From the NCBI GenBank assembly GCA_027704905.1, contig CM051006.1, positions 5,449,415 to 5,513,414 of the forward strand: DNA of 64,000 bases, written 5' to 3'. Positions 43,983 through 54,983 of the stretch are shown in pieces; position 1 is the first letter of the stretch; the number at the start of each line of letters is the position of its first letter. A model generated the notes under the pieces. It saw only the letters and a list, made by a program, of their open reading frames with translations. It was not told where the DNA came from and searched no databases. The position numbers and the translations under genes are program-made. The stretch comes from Muraenolepis orangiensis. Its lineage: Eukaryota; Chordata; Actinopteri; Gadiformes; Muraenolepididae.

Positions 43983-44319
43983 AGAAGAATGACCAAAGTG
44001 TCATCAGTGTAAAAGCGTTGCAGTGTGTCATTTTGTGTGTGTTGTCATCATCATGATACATACTTTAATAGCTGCCAACTGTGCTGAATGTTGAATGTCA
44101 AGTGTCTGTTTTATTCATGTGTTTAGTTTAGTTCCAGGGCTTATTTCGATAGTCTGTCTTCATTCCGCCCCCTGTGATTGGTTATGTGGAACTAAACTAA
44201 ACATAACACATGAATAAAACAGAAAACTTGACAAACATTCAGCACAGTTGGCGACGCACAAAAAGCAGCCTCACTCAGCTCTAGTGAGTCACTAGCACTA
44301 GTTTTACTACTTTTAGTAG
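43983..44319. repeat. Flank with a long imperfect inverted repeat
   Basis: Arms about 44073-44136 and 44187-44253 are complementary over about 65 bases with a few small indels (GCCAACTGTGCTGAATGTT pairs with AACATTCAGCACAGTTGGC). The loop is about 50 bases. It may be a small palindromic transposon; no clear target duplication seen. Confidence 0.8.
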
Positions 44320-44440
44320 GATGGAACAACTTAAGTAAGTGTCTAGTTTTGTTGAAGACGTTGTACTTGGCATTCTTGGATAAAGCGGCGAGGAGGATCA
44401 TTGCACTATAAGCAATAACATGTATTTCATCATTTGAGTA
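44320..44440 (-). repeat. Dispersed repeat, inverted copy of 33263-33390
   Basis: Complement of the block at 33263-33390 (TAGGATGGAACAACTTAAGT, GCATTCTTGGATA, GATCATTGCACTAT). Confidence 0.75.
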
Positions 44441-44565
44441 GTGTCTACTCAAATTAAAAGTGCGCTTATAAATACAATGTATTGTTATTATTATTACTCA
44501 GCCCCCTAGACTAATAACTAATCATGTCTTGGCCAGATGAGTGAGGCTGCGTCATCCATACACCA

Positions 44566-44615
<50 letters not shown>

Positions 44616-44861
44616 CCAAGTATAATTTATTTTAACAACTAAGTGTTCATGTTGGTGGTGTGTGTGTATAAGAGAAATGCATCATGTGTGTTGAATTGAA
44701 CACCTAGACTTACCTTTTGCTACTTACTTTTTATGTATTACTTTTTATTTTTTATTGTATGTTATTTACTCAAGCTAATAGAAACAAGCGAATAAGCTAA
44801 ACAAGCGCTGGCAAATAACAACAACAAGTTCTAAGAGGAAAGGTCAGGGTAGTGCTAACTC
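44441..44861. other. Intergenic with (CA)n at 44571-44612
   Basis: AT-rich flank, a (TTA)n stretch near 44483-44498 and a CA microsatellite. No gene signal. Confidence 0.5.
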
Positions 44862-45066
44862 ACATACATGTACACACACACAGTGAAATGTGTTTCTCTG
44901 CATTTAACCCATCCTAGTATTAGGAGCAGTGGGTATCAGCTATTGTATATTCAGCTGCCCGGGGAGCAGTGGAGGGGTCTGGTGCCTTGGTCAAGGGCAC
45001 CTCAGCAGTGTGCACCCAGGTGTTTTGGGGACTTGAACCGGCAGACTTTCGGTTCTCAAGCCCCGT
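44862..45066 (-). repeat. tRNA-derived SINE, family S
   Basis: Fifth copy of the family (ACACACACAGTGAAATG, TTTAACCCATCCTAGTATTA, GACTTGAACCGG). The A-box end is missing. Confidence 0.74.
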
Positions 45067-45553
<487 letters not shown>

Positions 45554-45656
45554 CAGTGGCGAAGCGTGTCTATCACAACTGGACCTTCTGTAGACCAGGG
45601 GTTCCCCAACTTTTCAGCCCGCGACCCCCAACATAACAGACTGGGGACTGGAGACC

Positions 45657-45687
<31 letters not shown>

Positions 45688-45833
45688 ACTATCACCGGAG
45701 GGACTGGAACATTAAAAACAACGTGTGCACAGATCTTCACCATCGCGAACATCATGAAGTCCAAGGGGGGGACGGACAGACAGACTTAACAGACTTACAT
45801 AATAAAAATATCTATGCACACGTTATTATTAAC

Positions 45834-45883
<50 letters not shown>

Positions 45884-47327
45884 AAATTATGGTATGTCGC
45901 GATCGCGAACATCGTGAAGTTCAAAGGGGGGGGGGGGGGTGGGTATGTCGCGATTGCGAACATCGTGAAGTTCAAGGGGGGGGGGGGGGGAATGTCGCGA
46001 TCGCGAACATCGTGAAGTTCAAGTGGGGGGGGGAATGTCGCGATCGAGAACATCGTGAAGTTCAAGGGGGGGGGGGGGGGGTATGTCGCGATCGCAAACA
46101 TCGTGAAGTCCAAGGGAGGGGGGGGGGGGGATGTCGCGATCACGAACATCGCGAAGTCCTACCTGGGGGGGGGGAATGTCGCGATCGCGAACATCGTGAA
46201 GTTCAACGGGGGGGGGGGGGGGTATGTCGCGATCGCGAACATCGTGAAGTTCAACGGGGGGGGGGGGGGGGGAATGTTGCGATCGCGAACATCGTGAAGT
46301 TCAACGGGGGGGGTATCATAATTTTTCAATGCTGATACTGTCGTGAATCTGTGGGAAGCAGAATTCCTTTATTTGTCACTCACGTTATTATTAACAATAA
46401 TAATAACAATAATAAATTATACATTTATTTAATAAATAAATAATAATAAATAATTAATAATGAATAATAATAATTATTAATAATAATAATACTAATGATA
46501 AAAAATAATAATAATAAAATAACAAATAAATAAACCTCATGGGTCACATCAAGAGGATTCTGAAATCATCTCGCAACCCCCCCCTCGGGGTCCCGCGACC
46601 CCCACTTTGGGAACCCCTGCTGTGACCCCCCCCATTCGAAAATTCTGTTGTTCTAGTCAGACGGACGTCACGGAGGAGTCACTTTATGCCTTATCTCATT
46701 TAGGCAGATAAGATTGTCGCAGCTAATTTCCAAGTGTACCATAAAGCAGTAAAGCAGTGTCCATGTAATGAAGTAACAGCCCGTCATCTTCGCCTTCGCC
46801 ATTTTGACGTCCTACGTAAAATCCTACGTAGAAACAACGTAGCACTATGCTAGATCCACTCTCGCTCCAGCCAGTATACCTTCTAGCTCCCTATTGAGCT
46901 GTGGGTAAATCTGAAAGAATAGGCCCATTGGCTACAAATCACTATATGATTGGTTGATCAAATTGTCAATCCAAACGTACGCTCTCATTCAGTCTAAGGG
47001 CCAAAGTCATCGGGAATACTTTGGTTGAAGGATATTCTTCCCAGCAACCCAGAAACATATCTGATTGGTTGCATTGTTTTTCCAACACAAAACCACTCAA
47101 ATGCGTAGTGCATGGACCGAGAAAGACAAACAAATCAACGTAACACTATAATATAACAGATAACAACACAGATACCATTCTCATTTATTCATTTAATTTA
47201 AATTAGATTAAATTAGATTAAATTATATTACATTTTATTAATACAATTAATTCGATTTTTTTTGGTTTCATCTGAGAGTTCCAGGGTCTTCTCTGAATAC
47301 CTTGAAGGCCCTGACGCTTCACCACTG
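45554..47327 (-). mobile_element. Non-autonomous hAT-type element, copy A
   Basis: Bounded by CAGTGGCGAAGCGTG (left) and the complement of CAGTGGTGAAGCGTC (right), the same terminal inverted repeats as copies B and C. Flanking 8-mers (ATGTGATC, ATACATAT) do not match, so the target duplication has decayed or an end has rearranged. It lacks the transposase exon carried by B and C, and its internal GATCGCGAACATC segment has expanded to a minisatellite. Confidence 0.82.
45735..46312 (+). repeat. Poly-G minisatellite inside hAT copy A
   Basis: About nine or ten units of 40-46 bases: ATGTCGCGATCGCGAACATC, GTGAAGTTCAA, then 8-17 Gs, interrupted once by (AAT)n at 45834-45884. Copies B and C have just one such unit (56800-56845 and 61130-61185). 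Confidence 0.92.
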
Positions 47328-47395
47328 ATACATATATATACATATATATATATAGCTCACTGTTTCAACAGGCAGTGGTGCAGTTATATCAACAG

Positions 47396-47436
<41 letters not shown>

Positions 47437-47599
47437 CGGTAAGTAGAGTAAAATTGTACATGATTATCATACAGGTACGTAAACAATAAATATGTAAACT
47501 ATAAGGAGAGGTAGGCAGTAGGGAGTTTGTAGTGTATTTTTATACCCTAAGTATAAAACTAAAACACTGTCTGTGATACTGTATGCATTGAAAGAGCCA
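47328..47599. other. Intergenic with (TA)n tracts
   Basis: TATATA tracts at 47330-47355 and 47400-47432, otherwise AT-rich and unrecognised. Confidence 0.5.
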
Positions 47600-47931
47600 T
47601 GTGTGTGTGAGCGGTCAACAGGCGCTGCTAGGAATACGACCCCCTGGAGTTTGTACCGTAAACTCGTGACGTTAACAGAGGCACCGTGTGATCAACTGGA
47701 ATAGTGGATGCTGATTGTACCTCGAGACTGATTCAATTAGTAGATGTTTGTTTACTGTGATTAGTAGCTTGAGACTGATAGGTGTAGGAGATGTTTGTGA
47801 TACTACTTCCTATATAATGTTTGGTAAAGGAGCGCGTCGCCAGTCTGCGAATTGGCACGGAAGCTCCATCATGCTGCAGTAGATGAATTTGTGATGAATT
47901 CTTATTCCACCCGAGTAGAAATTATACTACA
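47600..47931 (+). mobile_element. Diverged LTR, family Y, plus orientation
   Basis: Related to the complement of 63553-63900: ATACGACCCCCT, CTATATAATGTTTGGTAAAG, GAGCGCGTCGCCAGTCTGCG, then TTCTTATTCCACC and GTAGAAATTATACTACA at the right edge. The left edge is unclear. Internal sequence absent, so probably solo. Confidence 0.65.
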
Positions 47932-48208
47932 AGTTCTAAAGTTCTGATTACATATGACCTGGCAATATATCTTTCACAACATCGGTTCGAGAAGCCGCAA
48001 GCCTTACACGCTTCTTCTAGTTGATCAGGTTTTGCGATACTTTTGTATTTAATTAATTATTTTTAACAAAGCAGGGTTTTTTTACATCTTCAATCCAGCT
48101 CCTGGCTGGGGAAACTCACTAGAGACCGAGGGTTGGGTGACAATACATTGGGTTTATGTGTTGTCAGTCACTATATCTGTTAGATTGGTGAATCTATCAA
48201 ATGCTGAG
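47932..48208 (+). promoter_or_regulatory. apoL-like gene 5' flank, duplicated at 62.4 kb
   Basis: Sequence from CAGCTCCTGGCTGGGG (48098) to the exon matches 62412-62755 almost base for base, except that the downstream copy has about 235 extra bases after GAGACCGAG. The promoter is expected here; I see no clear TATA box. Confidence 0.6.
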
Positions 48209-48240
48209 ATGGAAACTGACCACAGAACGACGTCTCTGAG
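48209..48240 (+). CDS. apoL-like coding exon 1
   Basis: ATG then 10 codons (METDHRTTSL) ending AG before a consensus GTAAGT donor. Exon 2 opens with A then GAG AAA, giving an in-frame Arg-Glu-Lys join. The identical exon structure recurs at 62756-62787, which supports it as real. Confidence 0.7.
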
Positions 48241-50494
48241 GTAAGTCTTCAAACTCAGTCTCTTTCGGTTTGTAGGAGACACATGTTGAGTATTTTGATG
48301 TTCTAAATAGATACGATACCACGCAAGATAAAGTACTATAGTACTATGGTCAGGGACGTGCACAGACATTTTCGGGGGCAGGAGCTCAAGTGAGAAAAAG
48401 GGCACTTCCCATAAAAAAATGTTTTAAAACAAAAAGTTAAGCCAAGCAATATAATACTGAATTGCCTGAATACATTAATGATCCAATACATTATTGTATT
48501 GTTGTTCCGACCAAGTCGGTTCGGATATATCCCAACCAGAAACCGTGGATTAACGGCGATGTTCGCGCTGCCCTACATGCGCGTAACGCCGCCTTTGGTT
48601 CCGGGAATACGGAGGAATATACGAGAGCCCGTTACGACCTCCGTAAGACCATCGTCACTGCCAAGCGGGAGTATAAGGACAGAGTGGAAGATAAATTCAA
48701 GAACCACGATGCGAGGGGTATGTGTGGCAGGGGCTGCAGACGATAACAAACTTCAGAGGGAGAACCAGTTGTGTAGAGAACTCCTCTACCTCCCTCCCAG
48801 GAGAGCTAAATACATTTTTTGCTCGGTTCGACGTAAACGGCAGCCCGCCGAAGCCAGCACCGACTGAGGAGACCAGCCAGCTGCGCATCTCGGAGGCGGA
48901 TGTGCGCCGCACCTTTAAGCGGCTGAACATCCGTAAGGCGGCAGGCCCCGACGACATCCCGGGCCGCGTCCTCAGAGCATGCGCAGACCAGTTGGCAGGA
49001 GTCTTTGCAGACATCTTCAACCTCTCCCTGTCCCAGGCTGTTGTCCCCGCGGTCTTCAAGATATCCACCATCGTGCCTGTCCCTAAACAAACCAAGGTAA
49101 CATGCCTGAATGACTACAGACCTGTGGCCCTCACCTCGATCGTTAGCAAATGCTTCGAGAGGACTTTATTTGCTCCGTGTTACCTACCACGCTGGACCCA
49201 TGGCAATTTGCATATCGTCAAAATAGATCCACGGACGACGCAATTGCCATGGCCCTCCACACTGCCCTTTCCCACCTGGAGGGAAAGAACTGTTATGTGC
49301 GAATGCTGTTTGTGGACTACAGCTCAGCATTCAACACAATAGTTCCTGCCAAGCTCGACACCAAGCTGAGAGGTCTAGGCGTACCCCCATCCATGTGCAG
49401 CTGGATACTGGACCTCCTGTCGGACCGCCGCCAGGTGGTGAGGATGGGCAGCACCACATCAGAGCCACTGACCCTCAACACGGGAGCCCCCCAGGGATGC
49501 GTGCTGAGCCCTCTCCTCTACTCCCTCTACACCCACGACTGCATGGCTATGCACAGCTCCAACGTCATCGTCAAGTTTGCTGACGACACGACAGTGATGG
49601 GCTTGATCGCCGGCGACGACGAGACAGCCTACAGGGAGGAGGTCGGATCGCTGGAGCAGTGGTGCCAGGAGAACAGCCTCGCCCTCAACGTCAAGAAGAC
49701 CAAGGAGCTGATCGTGGACTTCAGGAGGCAGAGGGGAGAGCACAGCCCTATCTCCATCGACGGCGTTGCAGTAGAGAGGGTCAGCAGCTTCAAGTTCCTC
49801 GGCGTGCACATCTCCGAGGACCTCACATGGTCCACGCACACCACACACGTGGTGAAAAGGGCCCAACAACGCCTGTATTTTCTCAGGCGTCTGAAGAAAT
49901 TCAGCATGGGCCCCCGCATCCTGAGAACATTCTACAACGGCACCATCGAGAGTGTTCTTACAGGGTGTATCACCGCCTGGTACGGGAACTGCACTGCACT
50001 CGAGCGCAGAGCGCTTCAAAGGGTGGTGCGGACGGCCCAGTATATCGTTGGAGGTGAGCTCCCCTCCCTCCTGGACATTTACAACCAGCGGTGCGTGGCC
50101 AAGGCCAAACGAATTATAAAAGACATTGCCCACCCCAGCCACGAACTGTACTCACTATTACCGTCAGGCAGGCGATACCGCAGTATCAAGTGTCGTACAA
50201 ATAGGCTTAGAGATAGCTTCCACAGTCAGGCCATCAGGCTGCTGAACAAGGGCGTATAACATATAACAATGTATATTTTATTACATTGATTTATATATAC
50301 ATATTGCTCTTTTCTGTGCTGATTTTTGCATTTTATAAATTGCATTTTTTATTTTTATTTTATATTTATCTATTTTTATCTTATTTTATAACTGCTGTCT
50401 GTCGTCGGGTATTGCACACAAGATTTTCACATCACTGCTTTATACTAAACTGTAAACTGTGAAGTGACAATAAACTTGACTTGACTTGACTTGA

Positions 50495-50542
<48 letters not shown>

Positions 50543-52886
50543 ACTTACCGCACACATAACATAAAATAACTGCTGTTGACAAGGAGTTAGTTTCAGTTTA
50601 ACTACAATTCCCTCCTTTCACATATGAGGGTGGGTCGCTGTATCATGTAATGATTAAAATTATGAAGTTACTGTTTAAGGCAGGACATTACAGGAAAAAA
50701 ATATATTTTTCATGTTATTGTCTATTTTGCTTCCATGTTTTCTTTCACTTTAATGGAAAGAAAACTTCCAAAAAACCAAATGGTGTTCGTTTTACTACCC
50801 TGTCTGAATTCATCTATAGATTTAAAGCTAATCTGCATATTTAAACATAACATTTAAGGGGAAAATACTGACTTGACGTAAGTAACTATGTGGGGAAGTT
50901 GTAAGGTGATGTGTTTTGTCTTTTCACCTGCAATGCCTTGGTAAATGCATGCAAATTAGTGCATTTTAATTAGGCCTAGATAACGCCTAATTTGCATATC
51001 AATGTGGCGATTGTGATGACGTTATTAGATTCACATTTGACTGTATTCACCTGTAGTGTCTCCCCTTAAGTACAGTACATTAGCCTGTATGCCCATGATA
51101 AATTGCCTTAGCTAAACTTTGAGGTAATTTATCCATTAGCTAGTTAACTATATTTGTTTTAGTCTTTTGGCAAATTAGCTGTAAACTCGAGGCACTGGCA
51201 GCTTAGTCATTTGTTCATCACCACTCACCTTTAAACAAGCCAAGAAAAGCCAGCATGACATGGGACTGTAAGGTGGGAGGTGCTGCTACCTGTCTGAAGG
51301 GACTGTAAGGTGGGAGGTGCTGCTACCTGTCTGAAGGGACTGTAAGGTGGGAGGTGCTGCTACCTGTCTGAAGGGACTGTAAGGTGGGAGGTGCTGCTAC
51401 CTGTCTGAAGGGACTGTAAGGTGGGAGGTGCTGCTACCTGTCTGAAGGGACTGTAAGGTGGGAGGTGCTGCTACCTGTCTGAAGGGACTGTAAGGTGGGA
51501 GGTGCTGCTTCCTGTCTGAAGGGACTGTAGCGTGGGAGGTGCTGCTACCTGTCTGAAGGGACTGCCGAGGACTGTCCGCACCGCTGAGCAGCAGACGGGG
51601 AGGGAGGGAAGGAGGGGGGGGGGGGGGGGGAGGGTAGAGAGAGCCTCGGAACTTGACAGTCTAATCTTCTGAACTGTTTATCTTTTATTCAATCAATATA
51701 TTTTTTGGAAAGGGAAACTGTGCGCAAACAGGAATAGATATTTATTAATATATAAAAAAAAAAATTAAAACATTTAAATAAAAAAGCATCCCATAAAAAG
51801 GGCACTTTCTCTGGAGAAAGAAAAAGGGCAGGGGCTCAAGCTCCCTTTGATGTCTATGTGTGCACCTGTCTGACTATGGTGGCAGTATAGCTGCCTCTCT
51901 ACCCCTCTCTGCCTAACTTCTCTCTTCCTCACCTACCCCTCTCCCTCTTCCTCACTCCACCTCTCTTCCTCACCTACCCTTTCCTTCATCACCTCTTCTT
52001 CCTTGTTCAGAGAGAAAGCAGTAAATGCTGTGCGGCTGTATGCCTCGGATACACTGGACTACGTTGACACAGTCACACAATTCTGCGACGGACATTGTAA
52101 ATGGATGGAGGAGAGGAAGACAGACTTATGGATGCTGACGTACATCCAACAGAGCCTTAAAGATCCAGACGTCTACAACGCTAAGATTGAAGCCGTGGAT
52201 AAATACTTCGGGAACCTGTTGACCACCGGAAGCTGCCATGAAGTGCTTGTGAAACGGCTGGCTTTGGTCCTGAACAACACAGTAAAAGGAATGGAGAAGC
52301 TTGGCTACTACCTGGAGGCCATAGAGAAGCTTGCGGTCACCTCTCTGAACATGTTCCCGGGGGAAGATGTTGAGGAGATGATCTACGGGAGATGCGGCCT
52401 CAAAAGAGTTGAAGCCAGCATCTGTGCAGCCCGCCTGGTCTGCCCTCTCCTCCTGCTGTTTAAGAGAAATGCTTCGGCCTTCTTCCTGCCAGACCTCCTC
52501 AATGTGGACGTCTTTGTGTTGGAGTTGGAAAAGTACATTCAAACGACTGAGAAGATCTGCTCGGGAATGGAAATAAGGTAGGATGTCTCATTATAAACTA
52601 AAGCATTGGATTCTAGAGATGCATTCCTGGATTAATTCACTAATGGCACAGTCTCAAGGCGATGTAGAAGAGGTATAACTTGACATGTCATTCACAGCTC
52701 CATTGACTGTGGTCACAAGCAACATTCGATTAACTTTGCTGGGGATATCTCTGACCTGCAAAACATCCTTTCTCATGTCGACCAGCTGTCTCGTATCAGG
52801 TAAGCATCAATCCTATGGGCTAGATCACCAACAGTAACTTTTCCATAGATAACATAAATTGTCGACACACCTGGAAATGTGTGTGT

Positions 52887-52955
<69 letters not shown>

Positions 52956-54983
52956 CTGAGAGCCTTACATATCGCGGGGGCCCAGAATCTTGGGGCGGAC
53001 CTCATGTGGCGGTTGCATCCCAGCATTGTCAGACTAATCTGGCAGAGGTTTGGGACGGCCCAGGTGGATCTGTTTGCATCCAGTGAGAATACCCACTGCG
53101 AGATGTGGTTCTCTCTCAACCCAAAGGACCAGCCTCCGCTGGGGGTGGATGCGATGGCTCACACATCGTGGCCGTGGACGCTTTGGTATGCGTTTCCTCA
53201 GTCTCAGCTGATTCACCTTCTTTTAGAGAGAATCAGACAGGAGAGTCTGTCATTAATTCTGGTAGCCCCAGGGAGCCAATCATCCTTATGGTTCATGGAA
53301 CTAGCAGCGCTCTTAGCCGTAGCCAGTGCAGACCAGGCCAGATGCGCTGTCGCAAGCGCACGGGAATATTTTCCACACACGCGATATGTCGGCCGGTGTT
53401 GTTTTGGCTTCTGAGAGGTTGATTCTGCAGGACAGAGGTTTGTCTGCAGCAGTTATCAATACTATTCAGCTATGAGATCGTAAGTGTGCCGAGCTTCTTA
53501 CAATCCTTGCTGGAGAAGGGCTTGGTGGAAGACATTTGCGCAGCAGCTTCATGGCCTACCCTGGCCCTTTTGTCAGCTTTACTGAGGGGCTCTATTGGTC
53601 ACTGTGTTGGAATCAAGGAACATGCTCCCTGCTCCTAGCGAGGGACAGGAATAAGGTTTTCTGCTCAGAGCTGGCTGTTACAATGCGTAACGTTGCTCCT
53701 CGCGTAAACCTATTACTCCTTGTCGCTCTGCAGTGTCTAGACGGCTCTTCGTTTAAGAGTGACCGGGTATTCGTACTCTGGTTACAGGTTGAAACCGGCG
53801 TTAGAATTTTGAATGTACGCGATGTGCGGATTTGACAAGCCCATAAGGCAAAGCATAGACGGCTACACCTATAATCATGGAACTAGAGTTATAATAACAA
53901 GACTCTCATTATTTGTCATTTTTGACTTTCCCCTTATCCACCTTATGGCCAGGTAGTTTAGGGAAATGTACTTGAAACTAACACACATTTCCACCAAACT
54001 AACCATGTTAAAGCATCTTTCTTAACACTTTTCTCAGGATGGACCCAAACTTCAGACTGGTGAACCTATTCCAGGACGGATCTGTGTCTTGCTTCATCGA
54101 CCAATTCACAACGTGCCAAGCCAGAATGTATACATTCCTTGAAGACTTGGAAGGTACGGCCATCCAGCTGGACAGTATGAAGAAGGGCTCTCAGATCTCC
54201 TCCATCACTGGTAGCTCAGTGGGGGTGGTGGGTGGTATTTTATCCATTGTTGGTCTGGCTCTAGCCCCTTTTACAGCTGGGGCATCTCTGGGTCTGACCT
54301 TGGGTGGGATGGGGCTGGGAATTACCAGTGGAGTCAACAGTGCAGTCACCGGGGTAACAGAGATGGTAGTCAATAAAACACAGCAGAATAAAGCCAATGA
54401 GGTTTTCAACCACTTCATTGAGGATATGAGTCGGATCCAGGCTTGCCTAGAGGAGGTGGCCAACCAGAGGGAGTTGACATTAGGAGCAGATTATTTGGAT
54501 GTTGTCAAGAGGTTGGGGGGAAATATATTTTCAATCTGCAAAAATGTAAAAAGCATTTGTAAGAGGTTCTCGGCTCTGAAAGTGCTAAGAAATGAAGAGT
54601 TAATCACAAGCACTGGCCGGCTTGCACTGCAGGAGTCCAGGGGTTTATCCAGTGCAGCTAGAGTGTCCATAGAAGTCACAGATGTAGGGCAGGCAGGGCT
54701 TAAAGGAACCCTGGCAATCTCCAAAACAGCCAGGGTTGTTGGTTTCGCTGTCAATGCCCTGTTCATTGGTTGGGACATCTACAGTATTTGTAGTGTGAGC
54801 ATTGATTTGGCTAAAGGGGACAAAAGTGAAGCCTCACAGTTCATCAGATCCAGGGCAAAACTTTTGCGCTCAGAGCTGGACTTCTGGCAAAGCATGGAGG
54901 CCTCATTGCAAACTGGGAAACTAACATCAGAAAGAAACCAAATAATCCTAGAGATGAATCTGGAGACAATTGGTGAAAAATAG
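48209..54983 (+). CDS. Apolipoprotein L-like protein (four coding exons)
   Basis: Coding exons 48209-48240, 52011-52577, 52698-52799 and 54038-54983; all borders are GT/AG and each split codon is AG plus one base. Total 1647 nt, 548 residues, TAG stop. Exon 4 (315 codons) carries the ApoL-type pore/membrane segment: SSITGSSVGVVGGILSIVGL then APFTAGASLGLTLGGMGLGI, followed by helices and a second hydrophobic stretch (VVGFAVNALFIGWDIYSI). Exon 2 is a helical N-terminal domain without a motif I can name. ApoL proteins associate with lipids and intracellular membranes and are linked to ion-channel activity and innate defence in mammals; the fish function is not known to me. Exon 1 is only 10 codons; its assignment rests on phase, donor and the duplicated copy. 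apol symbol withheld because the member is unclear. Confidence 0.82.
48500..50495 (+). mobile_element. CR1/Rex-type LINE, copy 2, 5' truncated
   Basis: Begins at the sequence equivalent to 25470 in copy 1 and ends in the same AATAAACTTGAC tail with TTGAC pentamers. It is highly similar to copy 1 and is nested in the hAT element. No convincing target duplication; an (ATT)n tract (50496-50540) follows. Confidence 0.92.
49150..50259 (+). pseudogene. LINE copy 2 ORF2: RT 3' half, frame open
   Basis: About 369 codons: AYRQNRSTDDAIAMALH, MLFVDYSSAFNTI, TGAPQGCVLSPLLYS, KFADDTTVMGLI (catalytic), SLALNVKKTKELIVDFRR, FKFLGVHISEDLTW and the C-terminal YSLLPSGRRYRSI block, ending at a TAA. The upstream part, 48500-49150, is in another frame: a 2-base insertion near 48723 and a 10-base deletion near 49164 relative to copy 1. 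Confidence 0.9.
50541..51261. other. Interior of the hAT element, unrecognised
   Basis: AT-rich with no coding signal; may be unique sequence carried by this copy. Confidence 0.45.
51262..51565 (+). repeat. 37-bp minisatellite, about eight copies
   Basis: Unit GGACTGTAAGGTGGGAGGTG then CTGCTACCTGTCTGAAG, period exactly 37. Units are identical apart from one T for A and one C for A, so they were recently homogenised. Confidence 0.96.
52011..52577 (+). CDS. apoL-like coding exon 2
   Basis: 189 codons after a CTTCCTTGTTCAG acceptor; donor GTAGGA. Predicted helical, with CDGHCKWMEER and YLEAIEKLAVTSLNMF stretches. A fragmentary CT-rich intron end precedes it. Confidence 0.85.
52698..52799 (+). 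CDS. apoL-like coding exon 3
   Basis: 34 codons (SSIDCGHKQHSINFAGDI start) between acceptor TTCACAG and donor GTAAGC. Phase 2 on both sides, so it could be skipped in frame. Confidence 0.8.
52888..52953. repeat. (CA)n microsatellite
   Basis: About 32 CA dinucleotides in apoL-like intron 3. Confidence 0.97.
52954..53870 (+). mobile_element. DIRS-like retrotransposon fragment
   Basis: The open frame to 53414 reads LRALHIAGAQNLGADLMWR, LIWQRFGTAQVDLFASSENT, PPLGVDAMAHTSWPWTLWYA and SLSLILVAPGSQSSLWFMEL, the RNase H and downstream region typical of DIRS elements in fish. Beyond 53430 it is degraded, with a piece resembling the tyrosine-recombinase C-terminal end (53500-53850). Embedded in apoL-like intron 3; no termini identified. 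Confidence 0.65.
54038..54983 (+). CDS. apoL-like coding exon 4: ApoL domain and stop
   Basis: Acceptor CTTTTCTCAG, first codon split. It holds the glycine-rich hydrophobic hairpin at about 54190-54350 and the second hydrophobic segment at about 54725-54785. It ends NLETIGEK, stop TAG. No signal peptide is visible in the predicted protein, so intracellular location is likely (inference). Confidence 0.9.

Larger units (their letters stand above)
48351..51872. mobile_element. hAT-type non-autonomous element in apoL-like intron 1
   Basis: Starts CAGGGACGTGCACAGACATT and ends with the complement of a CAGACAGGTGCACACATAGA terminus. Perfect 8-base duplication ACTATGGT at 48343-48350 and 51873-51880, as expected of hAT. 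Near both ends it shares a GGGGCAGG.GCTCAAG block and an AAAAAGGGCACTT block in opposite orientation. The orthologous position at 62.89 kb has no insertion, with TACTATGGTGGCAG continuous. No transposase recognised. Confidence 0.92.

Noticed and set aside
45814..46335. 173-codon frame with repeated REHREVQ units
   Set aside because: It is the translated 40-46 base poly-G minisatellite within hAT copy A, not a repeat protein.
51262..51565. Regular direct repeats that could suggest a CRISPR array
   Set aside because: Units are contiguous with no spacers, and the DNA is vertebrate. The same applies to 10184-10395 and 45735-46312.
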